Shown: piece by piece, positions 6,176 through 12,566 of the stretch
Layout: every line of letters begins with the position of its first letter
Position numbering within the stretch: the stretch's first letter is position 1
Assembly (NCBI GenBank): GCA_002500765.1
Contig: DLSX01000126.1
Location: forward strand, 73,562-87,706
Origin: Neorhizobium sp. UBA7851
Lineage (GTDB): Bacteria > Pseudomonadota > Alphaproteobacteria > Rhizobiales > Rhizobiaceae
DNA length: 14,145 bases
Reading direction: 5' to 3'
Program-made: the position numbers and the translations under genes
The notes under the pieces: model-generated
What the model was told of the DNA's origin: nothing
Databases searched by the model: none
What the model saw: the letters and a program-made list of their open reading frames with translations, nothing else

Positions 6176-7559
6176 CCTTTTGGTGCTTTGCCAAAATCCA
6201 GAAGCGGACGCAGAGGAAGACTGCGGCAGCGGCAAGTCCCAGCACGAAACCGAACCAGACGCCCTTGCCGCCGAAGCCAAGCGGAAAGGCAAAGACATAG
6301 GCGCAGACGAAGCCGATCGGCCAATAGGCGATCAGCGCCAGGATCATCGGGATTTTCGTGTCCTTGAGACCACGCAACAAACCGGCGCCTACGGCCTGCA
6401 GGCCATCGACCAACTGGAATGCCCCGGCAATGACGATCAGCGGCGCGGCAAGCGCCAGCACAGCCGCGGCGTCAGGCTGCGTTGTATCCAGAAACAGACC
6501 GCCCCAGAAATACGGAAAGGCGGCATAAAGAACACTGCCGACAATCGCAAAGACAACGCTGACCACCAGGACCGCGATGCCTGCCCGCCTTACTCCAAGA
6601 TCATCGCCGCGACCATTGGCAAGCCCGACGCGTACGGTCGCGACCTGAGCGAGCCCCAGCGGGATCATGAAGGCGATCGATGCGAGCTGAAGCGCGATAC
6701 CATGGGCTGCAAGTTCCAGCTTGCCGATCATCCCCATCAGCAGGGAAGCGGCGGCAAACAAACTGGTCTCTGCCAGAATGGTAAAGCTGATCGGCAGGCC
6801 GAGATGAAACACCTCCCGGATGATCGGCCAGTCGGGGCGCCAGAAGCGCACGAAAATTTCGTAGGAGCGCGTCGTCTCATGCATCTGCACATAGACGACA
6901 ATGATGACGAAACCCGTGACATTGGCGCAGACGGCCGCCAGTGCCGCACCGTAGAGCCCCAGCTGCGGCGCGCCGAAATGGCCGAAAACCGTCAGATAGG
7001 CCACCACGAAATTCATCACGAACATGCCGAGCGTGACATAGAGAACGATGCTGCCCTTCTCCAGTCCGGTGACGAAGCTGCGGATAGCGAACAGCCCAAG
7101 CGCCGGGAACATCCCCCATTGGGCGATCCGCAAATAGCCCTGAGCATTGGCCGCCACATCCGGCGCCTGGCCGAGTGCGAGAAGGATCGGCTCCGAAAAC
7201 CAGAGGACCGGCGCCATCAGTGCGCAATAGGCGATGACGACCCAAAGTCCCATGCGCACAGCCCGACGCACCCCGACCTTGTCGTTGTGGCCAAGCGCTT
7301 GGGCGACGAGCGGAATGACGGCACTGGTAAAACCGGTACCGAAGATGAAGACGATGAAAAAGGCCTGCGTCGCGATGACGACGGATGCAAGCTCCGTGGT
7401 ACCGAGCCAGCCGACGAGGATGACGTCGGTCGTATGGATCGCCATCTGCGCCAACTGCGCACCGACAAGCGGAATCCCCAGAGCAAACGTGGCGCGCAGA
7501 TGCCCGGCCCAGGAATTGCCCCGGCTTTCGATTGCCACCGTGTTGAGCGAGCTCGACAT
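6162..7559 (-). CDS. MATE-family multidrug efflux transporter (NorM-like)
   Basis: A 465-residue inner-membrane exporter with about 12 hydrophobic segments in two related halves, the normal MATE size. MATE proteins of the NorM branch expel cationic drugs and dyes by Na+ or H+ antiport. Visible family features are the TM1 segment with P30, Q35 and D45 (QMAIHTTDVILVGWLG), E264 in the seventh segment (GLPISFTILAETSLFA), and D385 in FQLVDGLQAVGAGLLRG; these align from memory with the three acidic coupling residues of Vibrio NorM. GAGG lies 7 nt before the ATG at 7559. The gene follows the TetA-like MFS gene on the same strand with a 128-nt gap and no clear promoter of its own, so co-transcription is likely. 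The substrate cannot be inferred. Confidence 0.93.
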   Translation of the reverse strand: MSSSLNTVAIESRGNSWAGHLRATFALGIPLVGAQLAQMAIHTTDVILVGWLGTTELASVVIATQAFFIVFIFGTGFTSAVIPLVAQALGHNDKVGVRRAVRMGLWVVIAYCALMAPVLWFSEPILLALGQAPDVAANAQGYLRIAQWGMFPALGLFAIRSFVTGLEKGSIVLYVTLGMFVMNFVVAYLTVFGHFGAPQLGLYGAALAAVCANVTGFVIIVVYVQMHETTRSYEIFVRFWRPDWPIIREVFHLGLPISFTILAETSLFAAASLLMGMIGKLELAAHGIALQLASIAFMIPLGLAQVATVRVGLANGRGDDLGVRRAGIAVLVVSVVFAIVGSVLYAAFPYFWGGLFLDTTQPDAAAVLALAAPLIVIAGAFQLVDGLQAVGAGLLRGLKDTKIPMILALIAYWPIGFVCAYVFAFPLGFGGKGVWFGFVLGLAAAAVFLCVRFWILAKHQKEMAR

Positions 7560-7570
7560 TTCAGAACCTC

Positions 7571-7609
7571 GATAAAAGAAAAGGCCGCTTCCAGAAAATG
7601 GTCAGCGGC
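7571..7609 (-). terminator. Terminator- or attenuator-like hairpin directly before the MATE gene
   Basis: On the minus strand GCCGCT (7604-7609) pairs with AGCGGC (7584-7589), and an inner CCA/TGG (7591-7593 with 7599-7601) extends the stem past a small bulge. CTTTTCTTTTATC follows at once, and then the MATE ribosome binding site GAGG (7567-7570). The stop of the candidate micro-ORF lies in the first arm. It could end the MFS transcript or act as an attenuator for MATE. Confidence 0.45.
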
Positions 7610-7691
7610 GCAGCACTTTGCCTATAAAGGTGGCAGGTTTTCCGGGCAAGGCCGGCAGCCGATCCAGCAGTTTTTGTGCGATGTTGTTCAC
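7602..7691 (-). CDS. Candidate 29-residue micro-ORF coupled to the TetA-like MFS gene
   Basis: A GTG start at 7691 overlaps the MFS stop by four bases (GTGA), the usual geometry for translational coupling, with AGG about 5 nt upstream. The frame reads NNIAQKLLDRLPALPGKP after the start and ends KVLRR at TGA 7604-7602, inside the hairpin before the MATE gene. The product would be small and basic (four Lys, three Arg, one Asp). I do not recognise it as a family. It may be a leader peptide whose translation matters more than its product, or chance. Codon choice looks compatible with coding, but 29 codons cannot decide it. Confidence 0.3.
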   Translation of the reverse strand: MNNIAQKLLDRLPALPGKPATFIGKVLRR

Positions 7692-8935
7692 GAAACCTGA
7701 TGGATCGCCGCTGCGGTGGAAGTATCCCGCGATATCCGCGCCACGAAAACGATCGCCGCAAACGCCATGAAGATGGCCGCCATCAGATAAGGCGCTCCGG
7801 CGAATTCGACAATTGCCCCCTCGCCGGTAAAGCCGCTGAAAAGCTGCGTGAATATGGCCGGGCCGATAATCGTGGTGAGGCTGGTCATGCTGGTCATCGC
7901 GCCCTGCAACTCTCCCTGCGCCGACGGCGGCACCTTGGCCGAGGCGATGCTGCGAAGTGCGGGATCCGCCACATTCTCGATCGTGGTCAGCAGGATCACG
8001 GCATAGACCATCCACCCCTCCCAGGAAAAGGCGTAGCCCGCGAGACCGAGACAGGAGAAACTGATGCCGAGCACGCTCGTCCGCCATTCGCCGAGAACCG
8101 GAATGAGCCGCGGCAGAACGAACACCATGACAAGTGCCGCGCAGATCCCGAACAGGCCAAGCGACAGTCCGATCTGCGCCTCGCTCCAACCATAACGATA
8201 GGTCGAGACGAAAGACCAGACCGACGGATAAACGGCATGGGACAGCCAGTAGAGGAACATCACCAGCAGGATCCAGCCGATACCGGAATAGTGTCGCATC
8301 TGGCGCAGTGCCCCAAGCGGATTGGCGCGCCGCCAGTCGAAAGCCCGGCGATTGTGACGCGCCAGCGTTTCCGGCAACAGGAACCATGCTGCGATGAAAT
8401 TGGCAAGCGACAACAGGCCGGCGCCCAGAAACGGAACGCGCGGTCCGAACTCACCCAAGAGCCCGCCGATCACCGGCCCGATGGTGAAGCCGACGCCAAA
8501 GGCGATGCCGATCAGGCCGAAATTGCGGGCCCGCGTCTTATCATCGCTGATATCGGCGATATAGGCGGAACAGGTCGCAAAACTGCCGCCCGAAAATCCG
8601 GCAAGCGCCCTGCCGATAAACAGCATCCAGAAACTGGTCGCAGCGGCACAGATCAGATTGTCGATCGCAAAGGTCAGCACCGATATGAGCAGGATCGGTC
8701 GGCGGCCGAACCGGTCGGAGAGATTGCCGAGCAGCGGCGCAAACATGAACTGCATTGCCGAATAGATCAGCAACAGCCAGCCGCCATCGATCGCGGCAGC
8801 GCTGACGTTATCACCGGTCAACTCCTGCAGAAAGGCTGGCAGGACCGGCATGATGATCGCGATACCGATGATATCGAGAAACAGGATCATGAAGACGAGG
8901 AAAAGGCCACGGCGGACGAATTTCGGTTCGAGCAT
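7688..8935 (-). CDS. MFS drug:H+ antiporter of the TetA (DHA1) type
   Basis: A 415-residue, 12-segment inner-membrane exporter. The N-terminal half closely resembles tetracycline antiporters: FLDIIGIAIIMPVLP with D21, motif A GNLSDRFGRRP (70-80) with D74, IDNLICAA with D92, GRALAG with R109, then AYIADISD and RARNFGLIGIAFGVGF leading into GPVIGGLLG. These match TetA-type sequences as I remember them. The substrate could be tetracycline or another drug, because chromosomal rhizobial homologues are mostly uncharacterised. The ATG at 8935 follows GAGAG at about 8 nt. The gene is the first of a probable pair with the MATE exporter and is divergent from the DUF2938-like gene. Its candidate promoter overlaps a LexA-type operator. 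Confidence 0.9.
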   Translation of the reverse strand: MLEPKFVRRGLFLVFMILFLDIIGIAIIMPVLPAFLQELTGDNVSAAAIDGGWLLLIYSAMQFMFAPLLGNLSDRFGRRPILLISVLTFAIDNLICAAATSFWMLFIGRALAGFSGGSFATCSAYIADISDDKTRARNFGLIGIAFGVGFTIGPVIGGLLGEFGPRVPFLGAGLLSLANFIAAWFLLPETLARHNRRAFDWRRANPLGALRQMRHYSGIGWILLVMFLYWLSHAVYPSVWSFVSTYRYGWSEAQIGLSLGLFGICAALVMVFVLPRLIPVLGEWRTSVLGISFSCLGLAGYAFSWEGWMVYAVILLTTIENVADPALRSIASAKVPPSAQGELQGAMTSMTSLTTIIGPAIFTQLFSGFTGEGAIVEFAGAPYLMAAIFMAFAAIVFVARISRDTSTAAAIHQVS

Positions 8936-8990
8936 CGGATAAATCTCTCGATTTTCACTCTGAAAGGACGATCGGATCGCCGGACCGTCT

Positions 8991-9018
8991 ACATAGCGAA
9001 AAAAGAAAATCAGAACAA
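8991..9018 (-). promoter_or_regulatory. Candidate promoter of the TetA-like MFS gene
   Basis: The minus strand reads TTGTTC, a 16-nt T-rich spacer, then CTATGT (or TATGTA at 17 nt), giving a start near 8984 and a leader of about 48 nt. Matches are moderate. The -35 hexamer is part of the LexA-like repeat at 9013-9027. Confidence 0.35.
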
Positions 9019-9027
9019 TAAGGGAAC
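9013..9027. promoter_or_regulatory. LexA (SOS) box of the alphaproteobacterial type, GAAC-N7-GAAC
   Basis: The plus strand reads GAAC-AATAAGG-GAAC, an exact match to the direct-repeat operator GAAC-N7-GAAC described for LexA in Rhizobium and other alphaproteobacteria. It lies in the divergent spacer between the MFS exporter and the DUF2938-like gene and overlaps the candidate MFS -35. I noticed no second copy in the other intergenic regions. Eight fixed bases can occur by chance in a window this size, but the promoter position favours function. Confidence 0.5.
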
Positions 9028-9066
9028 ATCTGAAAGTTTTTAATGCGACCCATCAGGGAATCGCGG

Positions 9067-9072
9067 CTATAT
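9067..9072 (+). promoter_or_regulatory. CTATAT -10-like box upstream of the DUF2938-like gene
   Basis: CTATAT ends 26 nt before the ATG and would place the start near 9079. No good -35 is present at 16-18 nt (TGCGAC at 9044-9049), so the call is tentative. Confidence 0.3.
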
Positions 9073-9098
9073 CCTGGAACAATCAGGGGGCGAATTTG

Positions 9099-9578
9099 AT
9101 GATCGGACTTATCTTTCAAGGCGTATTGATCGGCATCGGAGCAACGGTGCTGATGGATATCTGGGCGATTATCCTACATTTCGTCTATCAGCAGCCAAAG
9201 CCGAACTGGGCGCCCGCCGGCCGCTGGTTCCGACATCTGGCAAACGGCAAGGTCTTCCACGACAGCATCGCGACCGCAGAACCTTATCGCCATGAATTGA
9301 CGCTCGGCTGGATCGGCCACTATGCCGTCGGCATTCTTTACGGCGTCATCCTCGTGCTTATCATGGGACCTGACTGGATGAGGTCACCGACCTTCCTGCC
9401 CGCCTGGATCTTGGGAATTGTCACGATCGGCGCCGGCTGGTTCCTGATGCAACCGGGCATGGGCCTCGGCTGGGCGGCATCGAAGACGCCCAATCCGAAG
9501 AAGGTGCGTTTTCTTAATTTCCTGGCGCATACCGTTTTCGCGCTCGGCCTCTACGGAACCGCCCTCCTCATCAGATAG
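9099..9578 (+). CDS. Small four-helix membrane protein, DUF2938-like
   Basis: A 159-residue integral membrane protein with four hydrophobic segments near residues 3-29, 69-89, 98-117 and 138-157. Recognisable pieces are GATVLMDIWAI in the first helix, ELTLGWIGHYAVGILYG before the second, the glycine-rich FLMQPGMGLGWAASKTPNP after the third, and the C-terminal FLNFLAHTVFALGLYG. These agree with the uncharacterised DUF2938 family as I remember it; no biochemical role is known to me. I chose ATG at 9099 over the in-frame TTG at 9096 because AGGGGG sits 8 nt before it. It is divergent from the TetA-like exporter and shares its upstream region, including the LexA-like box, so the two could be co-regulated. 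Confidence 0.8.
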   Translation: MIGLIFQGVLIGIGATVLMDIWAIILHFVYQQPKPNWAPAGRWFRHLANGKVFHDSIATAEPYRHELTLGWIGHYAVGILYGVILVLIMGPDWMRSPTFLPAWILGIVTIGAGWFLMQPGMGLGWAASKTPNPKKVRFLNFLAHTVFALGLYGTALLIR

Positions 9579-9630
9579 AAGGTGAGGCGCCTGGGCTGCC
9601 TTTGGACCATTCAGGCCGCTCCGTTCGGCG

Positions 9631-9659
9631 TTGACTTCCCGTTTATCACAACGAATTAA
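9631..9659 (+). promoter_or_regulatory. Candidate promoter of the diguanylate cyclase gene
   Basis: TTGACT (5/6), an exact 17-nt spacer and AATTAA (3/6) predict a start near 9666, giving a leader of about 53 nt. The -35 is good and the -10 weak. Confidence 0.4.
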
Positions 9660-9683
9660 CATGGACGCGCAATGACCCTTGAA

Positions 9684-9711
9684 CCGACGTTCGGAGAGAT
9701 GTCTCCGTCGG
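9684..9711 (+). repeat. Hairpin in the diguanylate cyclase leader
   Basis: CGGAGA-GATG-TCTCCG (9692-9707) is a perfect 6-bp stem with a 4-nt loop. An outer CCGA/TCGG pair (9684-9687 with 9708-9711) adds 4 bp beyond a one-sided bulge. The only Shine-Dalgarno-like GGAGAG is inside the stem, and the hairpin ends 7 nt before the start codon. Confidence 0.5.
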
Positions 9712-9718
9712 CTAACAG

Positions 9719-11509
9719 ATGGCGTCCCGCATGCGACTGAGTACGATCACACATCTGGCCTACGCGGTCACTCTGGTGCTGACCGCAGTATCAGCCTCGA
9801 CATTCATCCTCTCGGCAAGAAGCGCCTCGCAGGAGCGGATCGCAATCCAGCAACATCTGGAAATCGATGATCTTGCTGAAGAGCTGGCCATCCTTGCGGA
9901 AAGCCGAACAGATGAGGCGCGTCTCTATGTGATGCGTGGTGACGAGCGGCATCTGGCGAAATTCTATGTCGATGACGATCAGGAAGGACATCTGGAGGCC
10001 AGCCTCGAGAAGCTGTCGCGCCTTGGTATATCTCCAGAAGAAAAGGCGATGTTCGACCGGATCCGGAGCTCCGCAGACGCTATCGATACGATCGAGAAGG
10101 ACGCCATAAGCGCCTATCGCGCCGGTCGGCAGAATGACGCCCAAAGAGCTCTTTTCGGTGACGAACATTACAGCTTGCAGACCACTCTTCTGAAACAGGT
10201 CGAAGACGTAAGGGCCAGCATGACTGCTCGTTCGCAAGCGATGGTGGATGCAGCCAAGGCCCGAAGCGATTTCTTCGGAAACATTGCCAAGTCAATGCTG
10301 GTCCTGACGGCCCTGATGTTCCTTGCGGTCCTCTATTTCGTGCTGAGCAGGCGGGTGGCACTGCCACTGATCAGAATGAGCAATGTCGTTACCCGCTTGG
10401 CACGCCAGGATTATGATGTCGAAGTACTGGATGACAATCGGCGAGATGAAATCGGAGAGATGAACCACGCCATCCAGATTTTCAGGAACAATGGTCTCGA
10501 ACGAGAGCGACTGGACGCCGAGCGCCGCAAGGATCAGCGCATGAAGGACCTGATGCTGCAGATGATGCACCGGGTACAGGCATGCCAGAACCAGGAGGAA
10601 CTGTCCGACGTCGTTTCACGCTTCATGCCGCAGATATTTCCGGATGCGGCAGGTCATCTGTTCATCCTGAAGGAACAGGGTTCGACCCTTCAATCGCTGG
10701 GACAGTGGTCGAATCCCGTGGCATCGGAACTGCATTTTTTAATCGATGACTGTTGGGCTCTACGGCGCGGACGCCCGCATCACAGCGAGAAAGATGGCGA
10801 CGATGTCACCTGCCACCACATCCGTCCGGCCGAAAACAGCAACCTCTGCATCCCGCTCACCGCCCTCGGAGACATCGTCGGCCTCCTCTATCTTGAGACC
10901 GCGCTCGGCAATCATACGTCAAATGCGGATCGCCTTTACTTCGAACTTCTGGCTGAAAACATAGGCCTTGCCGTTGCCAATCTGCAGCTCCGCCAACGCC
11001 TGATCGGCATGGCCAAACGTGATGCCCTTACTGGCCTCCTGAACAGGCGCTCTCTCGACGAAGCTCTCAATCGACTCACTGAAAATCCGGTCGGCTCACT
11101 CGCATGCCTGATGATCGATATCGATCACTTCAAGCGCTTCAACGACCAGTTCGGCCATGATGCGGGCGATGCCGTCATGCAGTATGTTGCACGCATCCTG
11201 CAGGAAGTGGCTGGCAGACAAGGCGAAGTATTCCGTTTCGGCGGCGAGGAATTCACGATCCTGTTGCCCGAGGCGCAGGGAACCGACGCCGAGGAGATCG
11301 CGGAGCAGCTCCGGAAAGCCGTCGAGCGCGCGCCCGTATCTTACCGGGGCCGTCTGCTCGATCCCGTCACGATCTCGCTTGGCGTTTCGACATCGCCACA
11401 GGGAGGCACCATATCGAGTGTTCTGGAGCGTGCAGACCAATCTCTACTGGCCGCGAAGAAAAACGGCCGCAATCAATGGATCAGGGAAACCATCGCCGAA
11501 AACGCCTGA
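9719..11509 (+). CDS. Membrane-bound diguanylate cyclase (HAMP, GAF-like, GGDEF)
   Basis: This 596-residue protein should make c-di-GMP from two GTP in response to an external or membrane signal. In order it has TM helix 1 (about 9-31), a helical periplasmic domain (32-187), TM helix 2 (about 190-210), HAMP (about 211-262), a short coiled coil, a GAF-like domain (about 285-425) and a GGDEF domain (about 430-590). The catalytic domain has DALTGLLNRRS (435-445), metal ligand D467 in MIDIDHFKRFND and the active-site loop GGEEF (508-512), so it should be active. The inhibitory-site position reads RQGE (500-503), not RxxD. The GAF-like part contains C345 (DCWALRRGR), C365 and C377. The start is uncertain: ATG at 9719 or 9731, neither with a normal ribosome binding site. 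The gene stands alone and is convergent with the YpfJ-like gene; no terminator is evident in the 65-bp gap. Confidence 0.93.
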   Translation: MASRMRLSTITHLAYAVTLVLTAVSASTFILSARSASQERIAIQQHLEIDDLAEELAILAESRTDEARLYVMRGDERHLAKFYVDDDQEGHLEASLEKLSRLGISPEEKAMFDRIRSSADAIDTIEKDAISAYRAGRQNDAQRALFGDEHYSLQTTLLKQVEDVRASMTARSQAMVDAAKARSDFFGNIAKSMLVLTALMFLAVLYFVLSRRVALPLIRMSNVVTRLARQDYDVEVLDDNRRDEIGEMNHAIQIFRNNGLERERLDAERRKDQRMKDLMLQMMHRVQACQNQEELSDVVSRFMPQIFPDAAGHLFILKEQGSTLQSLGQWSNPVASELHFLIDDCWALRRGRPHHSEKDGDDVTCHHIRPAENSNLCIPLTALGDIVGLLYLETALGNHTSNADRLYFELLAENIGLAVANLQLRQRLIGMAKRDALTGLLNRRSLDEALNRLTENPVGSLACLMIDIDHFKRFNDQFGHDAGDAVMQYVARILQEVAGRQGEVFRFGGEEFTILLPEAQGTDAEEIAEQLRKAVERAPVSYRGRLLDPVTISLGVSTSPQGGTISSVLERADQSLLAAKKNGRNQWIRETIAENA

Positions 11510-11574
11510 AAGAGCCTCGTTCCAACTCATCTGCTTCCGATGAAGATATGGGTCGGCCCGCCGTAGATCGGGTG

Positions 11575-12480
11575 CTAAACGTCTCCCGAAAACGTATCGC
11601 AGGAATTCATGTTGCCGCTGTCGAAGCCGCGTTTGAACCAACGCATCCGCTGGGCGGACGTTCCGTGGTTGAAGCTTTCCGGTACGACATAACCCTGCGT
11701 CCGCTTTTGCAGCGTATCGTCACCGATCTGCTGCGCGGCATTCAGCGCCTCCTCGAGATCGCCCTGACTGAGCAGGCCCTTCTGGTCCGTGCGCTTGCCC
11801 CAGACGCCGGCAAAACAATCCGCCTGCAGCTCAACCCGAACAGACATCTGGTTGGCCTCGGTCTCGCTCATCCGCTGGCGCATCTGGTTGAATTTCGGCA
11901 GCACGCCGATCAGGTTCTGCACATGATGGCCGACCTCGTGGGCGATGACATAAGCCTCGGCAAAATCACCGGATGCGCCAAAACGCTGCGAGAGCTCGTT
12001 GAAGAAGGTCGTATCGAGGTAGAGCTTGCGGTCACCCGGGCAATAAAATGGCCCTGAAGCAGACGAGGCAAAACCGCAAGCTGACCGGACTTGCCCGGAA
12101 AAGAGCACCAGTGTCGGATCCTGATAGGTCTGACCCGCGGCCTTGAATATCTCGGACCATGTGTCCTCGGTATCTGCAAGAACGGTACGAACGAATGCCG
12201 TCATCTCGTCATTGGCAGGCGTGCCTTGCTGTGTCTGCTGCGAGGTTCCACCGTCGTCGAAGCTGACATCCCTGCCTGAAAGCAGTGTCAGCGGGTTGAT
12301 GCCGGTGATCCAGCAGATGATGAGCACTACGACGATGCCGCCGATGCTCAGCCCTCCGCCACCGCGACGCCCGCCACCGATCGGGATACGCATGCCGCCG
12401 CGACCAAAAGGGCTTCCCCCCATGGAAGCACCGCGCTGATCCTCGACATTGTCCGACTGCCGGCGACCCTTCCACTCCAT
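11575..12480 (-). CDS. ypfJ: YpfJ/KPN_02809-family neutral zinc metallopeptidase
   Basis: A 301-residue membrane-anchored putative protease. The start at ATG 12480 gives MEWKGRRQSDNVEDQRG, matching the family N-terminus, with AGGAG 8 nt upstream; an in-frame GTG at 12489 is less likely because it abuts that site. A glycine- and arginine-rich stretch (about 20-43) precedes one TM helix (about 46-60). The catalytic domain has HEVGHH at 181-186 (two His ligands and the catalytic Glu) and ELQADCFAG with E217 as the likely third ligand. The conserved C-terminal block is FNHGTSAQRMRWFKRGFDSG. Four cysteines (135, 147, 222, 294) could form disulfides. The substrate of this family is unknown to me. 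It lies downstream of fsr on the same strand (86 bp) and has its own -10-like box. Confidence 0.88.
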   Translation of the reverse strand: MEWKGRRQSDNVEDQRGASMGGSPFGRGGMRIPIGGGRRGGGGLSIGGIVVVLIICWITGINPLTLLSGRDVSFDDGGTSQQTQQGTPANDEMTAFVRTVLADTEDTWSEIFKAAGQTYQDPTLVLFSGQVRSACGFASSASGPFYCPGDRKLYLDTTFFNELSQRFGASGDFAEAYVIAHEVGHHVQNLIGVLPKFNQMRQRMSETEANQMSVRVELQADCFAGVWGKRTDQKGLLSQGDLEEALNAAQQIGDDTLQKRTQGYVVPESFNHGTSAQRMRWFKRGFDSGNMNSCDTFSGDV

Positions 12481-12520
12481 CGTGCCCACTCCTCGGAGAC
12501 GTGACCTTTACCGATCGATA

Positions 12521-12526
12521 ATATAG
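12521..12526 (-). promoter_or_regulatory. CTATAT -10-like box upstream of ypfJ
   Basis: The minus strand reads GCGCTATATTATCG. CTATAT ends 40 nt before the ypfJ ATG and would start the transcript near 12514. No convincing -35 sits 16-18 nt upstream. If it is not used, ypfJ must be read from fsr, after which I see no intrinsic terminator. Confidence 0.3.
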
Positions 12527-12566
12527 CGCAGACCCTCGGAAAGGCGATGCACAAAGCAACGAGTTG

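Noticed and set aside
6180..7700. Plus-strand open frame of 506 codons opposite the MATE gene
   Set aside because: It lies antisense to a clear membrane transporter. Its translation is highly charged and low in hydrophobics, as expected from reading hydrophobic codons in reverse. It has no family motif; long antisense frames are common in GC-rich genomes.
7692..8387. Upstream part of a 261-codon minus-strand frame that ends at 7602
   Set aside because: The part overlapping the MFS gene is an arginine- and glycine-rich out-of-frame reading. Only the last 29 codons, after the MFS stop, are kept as a candidate micro-ORF.
7676..9043. Plus-strand open frame of 455 codons opposite the TetA-like gene
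   Set aside because: Same pattern of a charged mirror translation with no motif, fully explained by the real minus-strand transporter.
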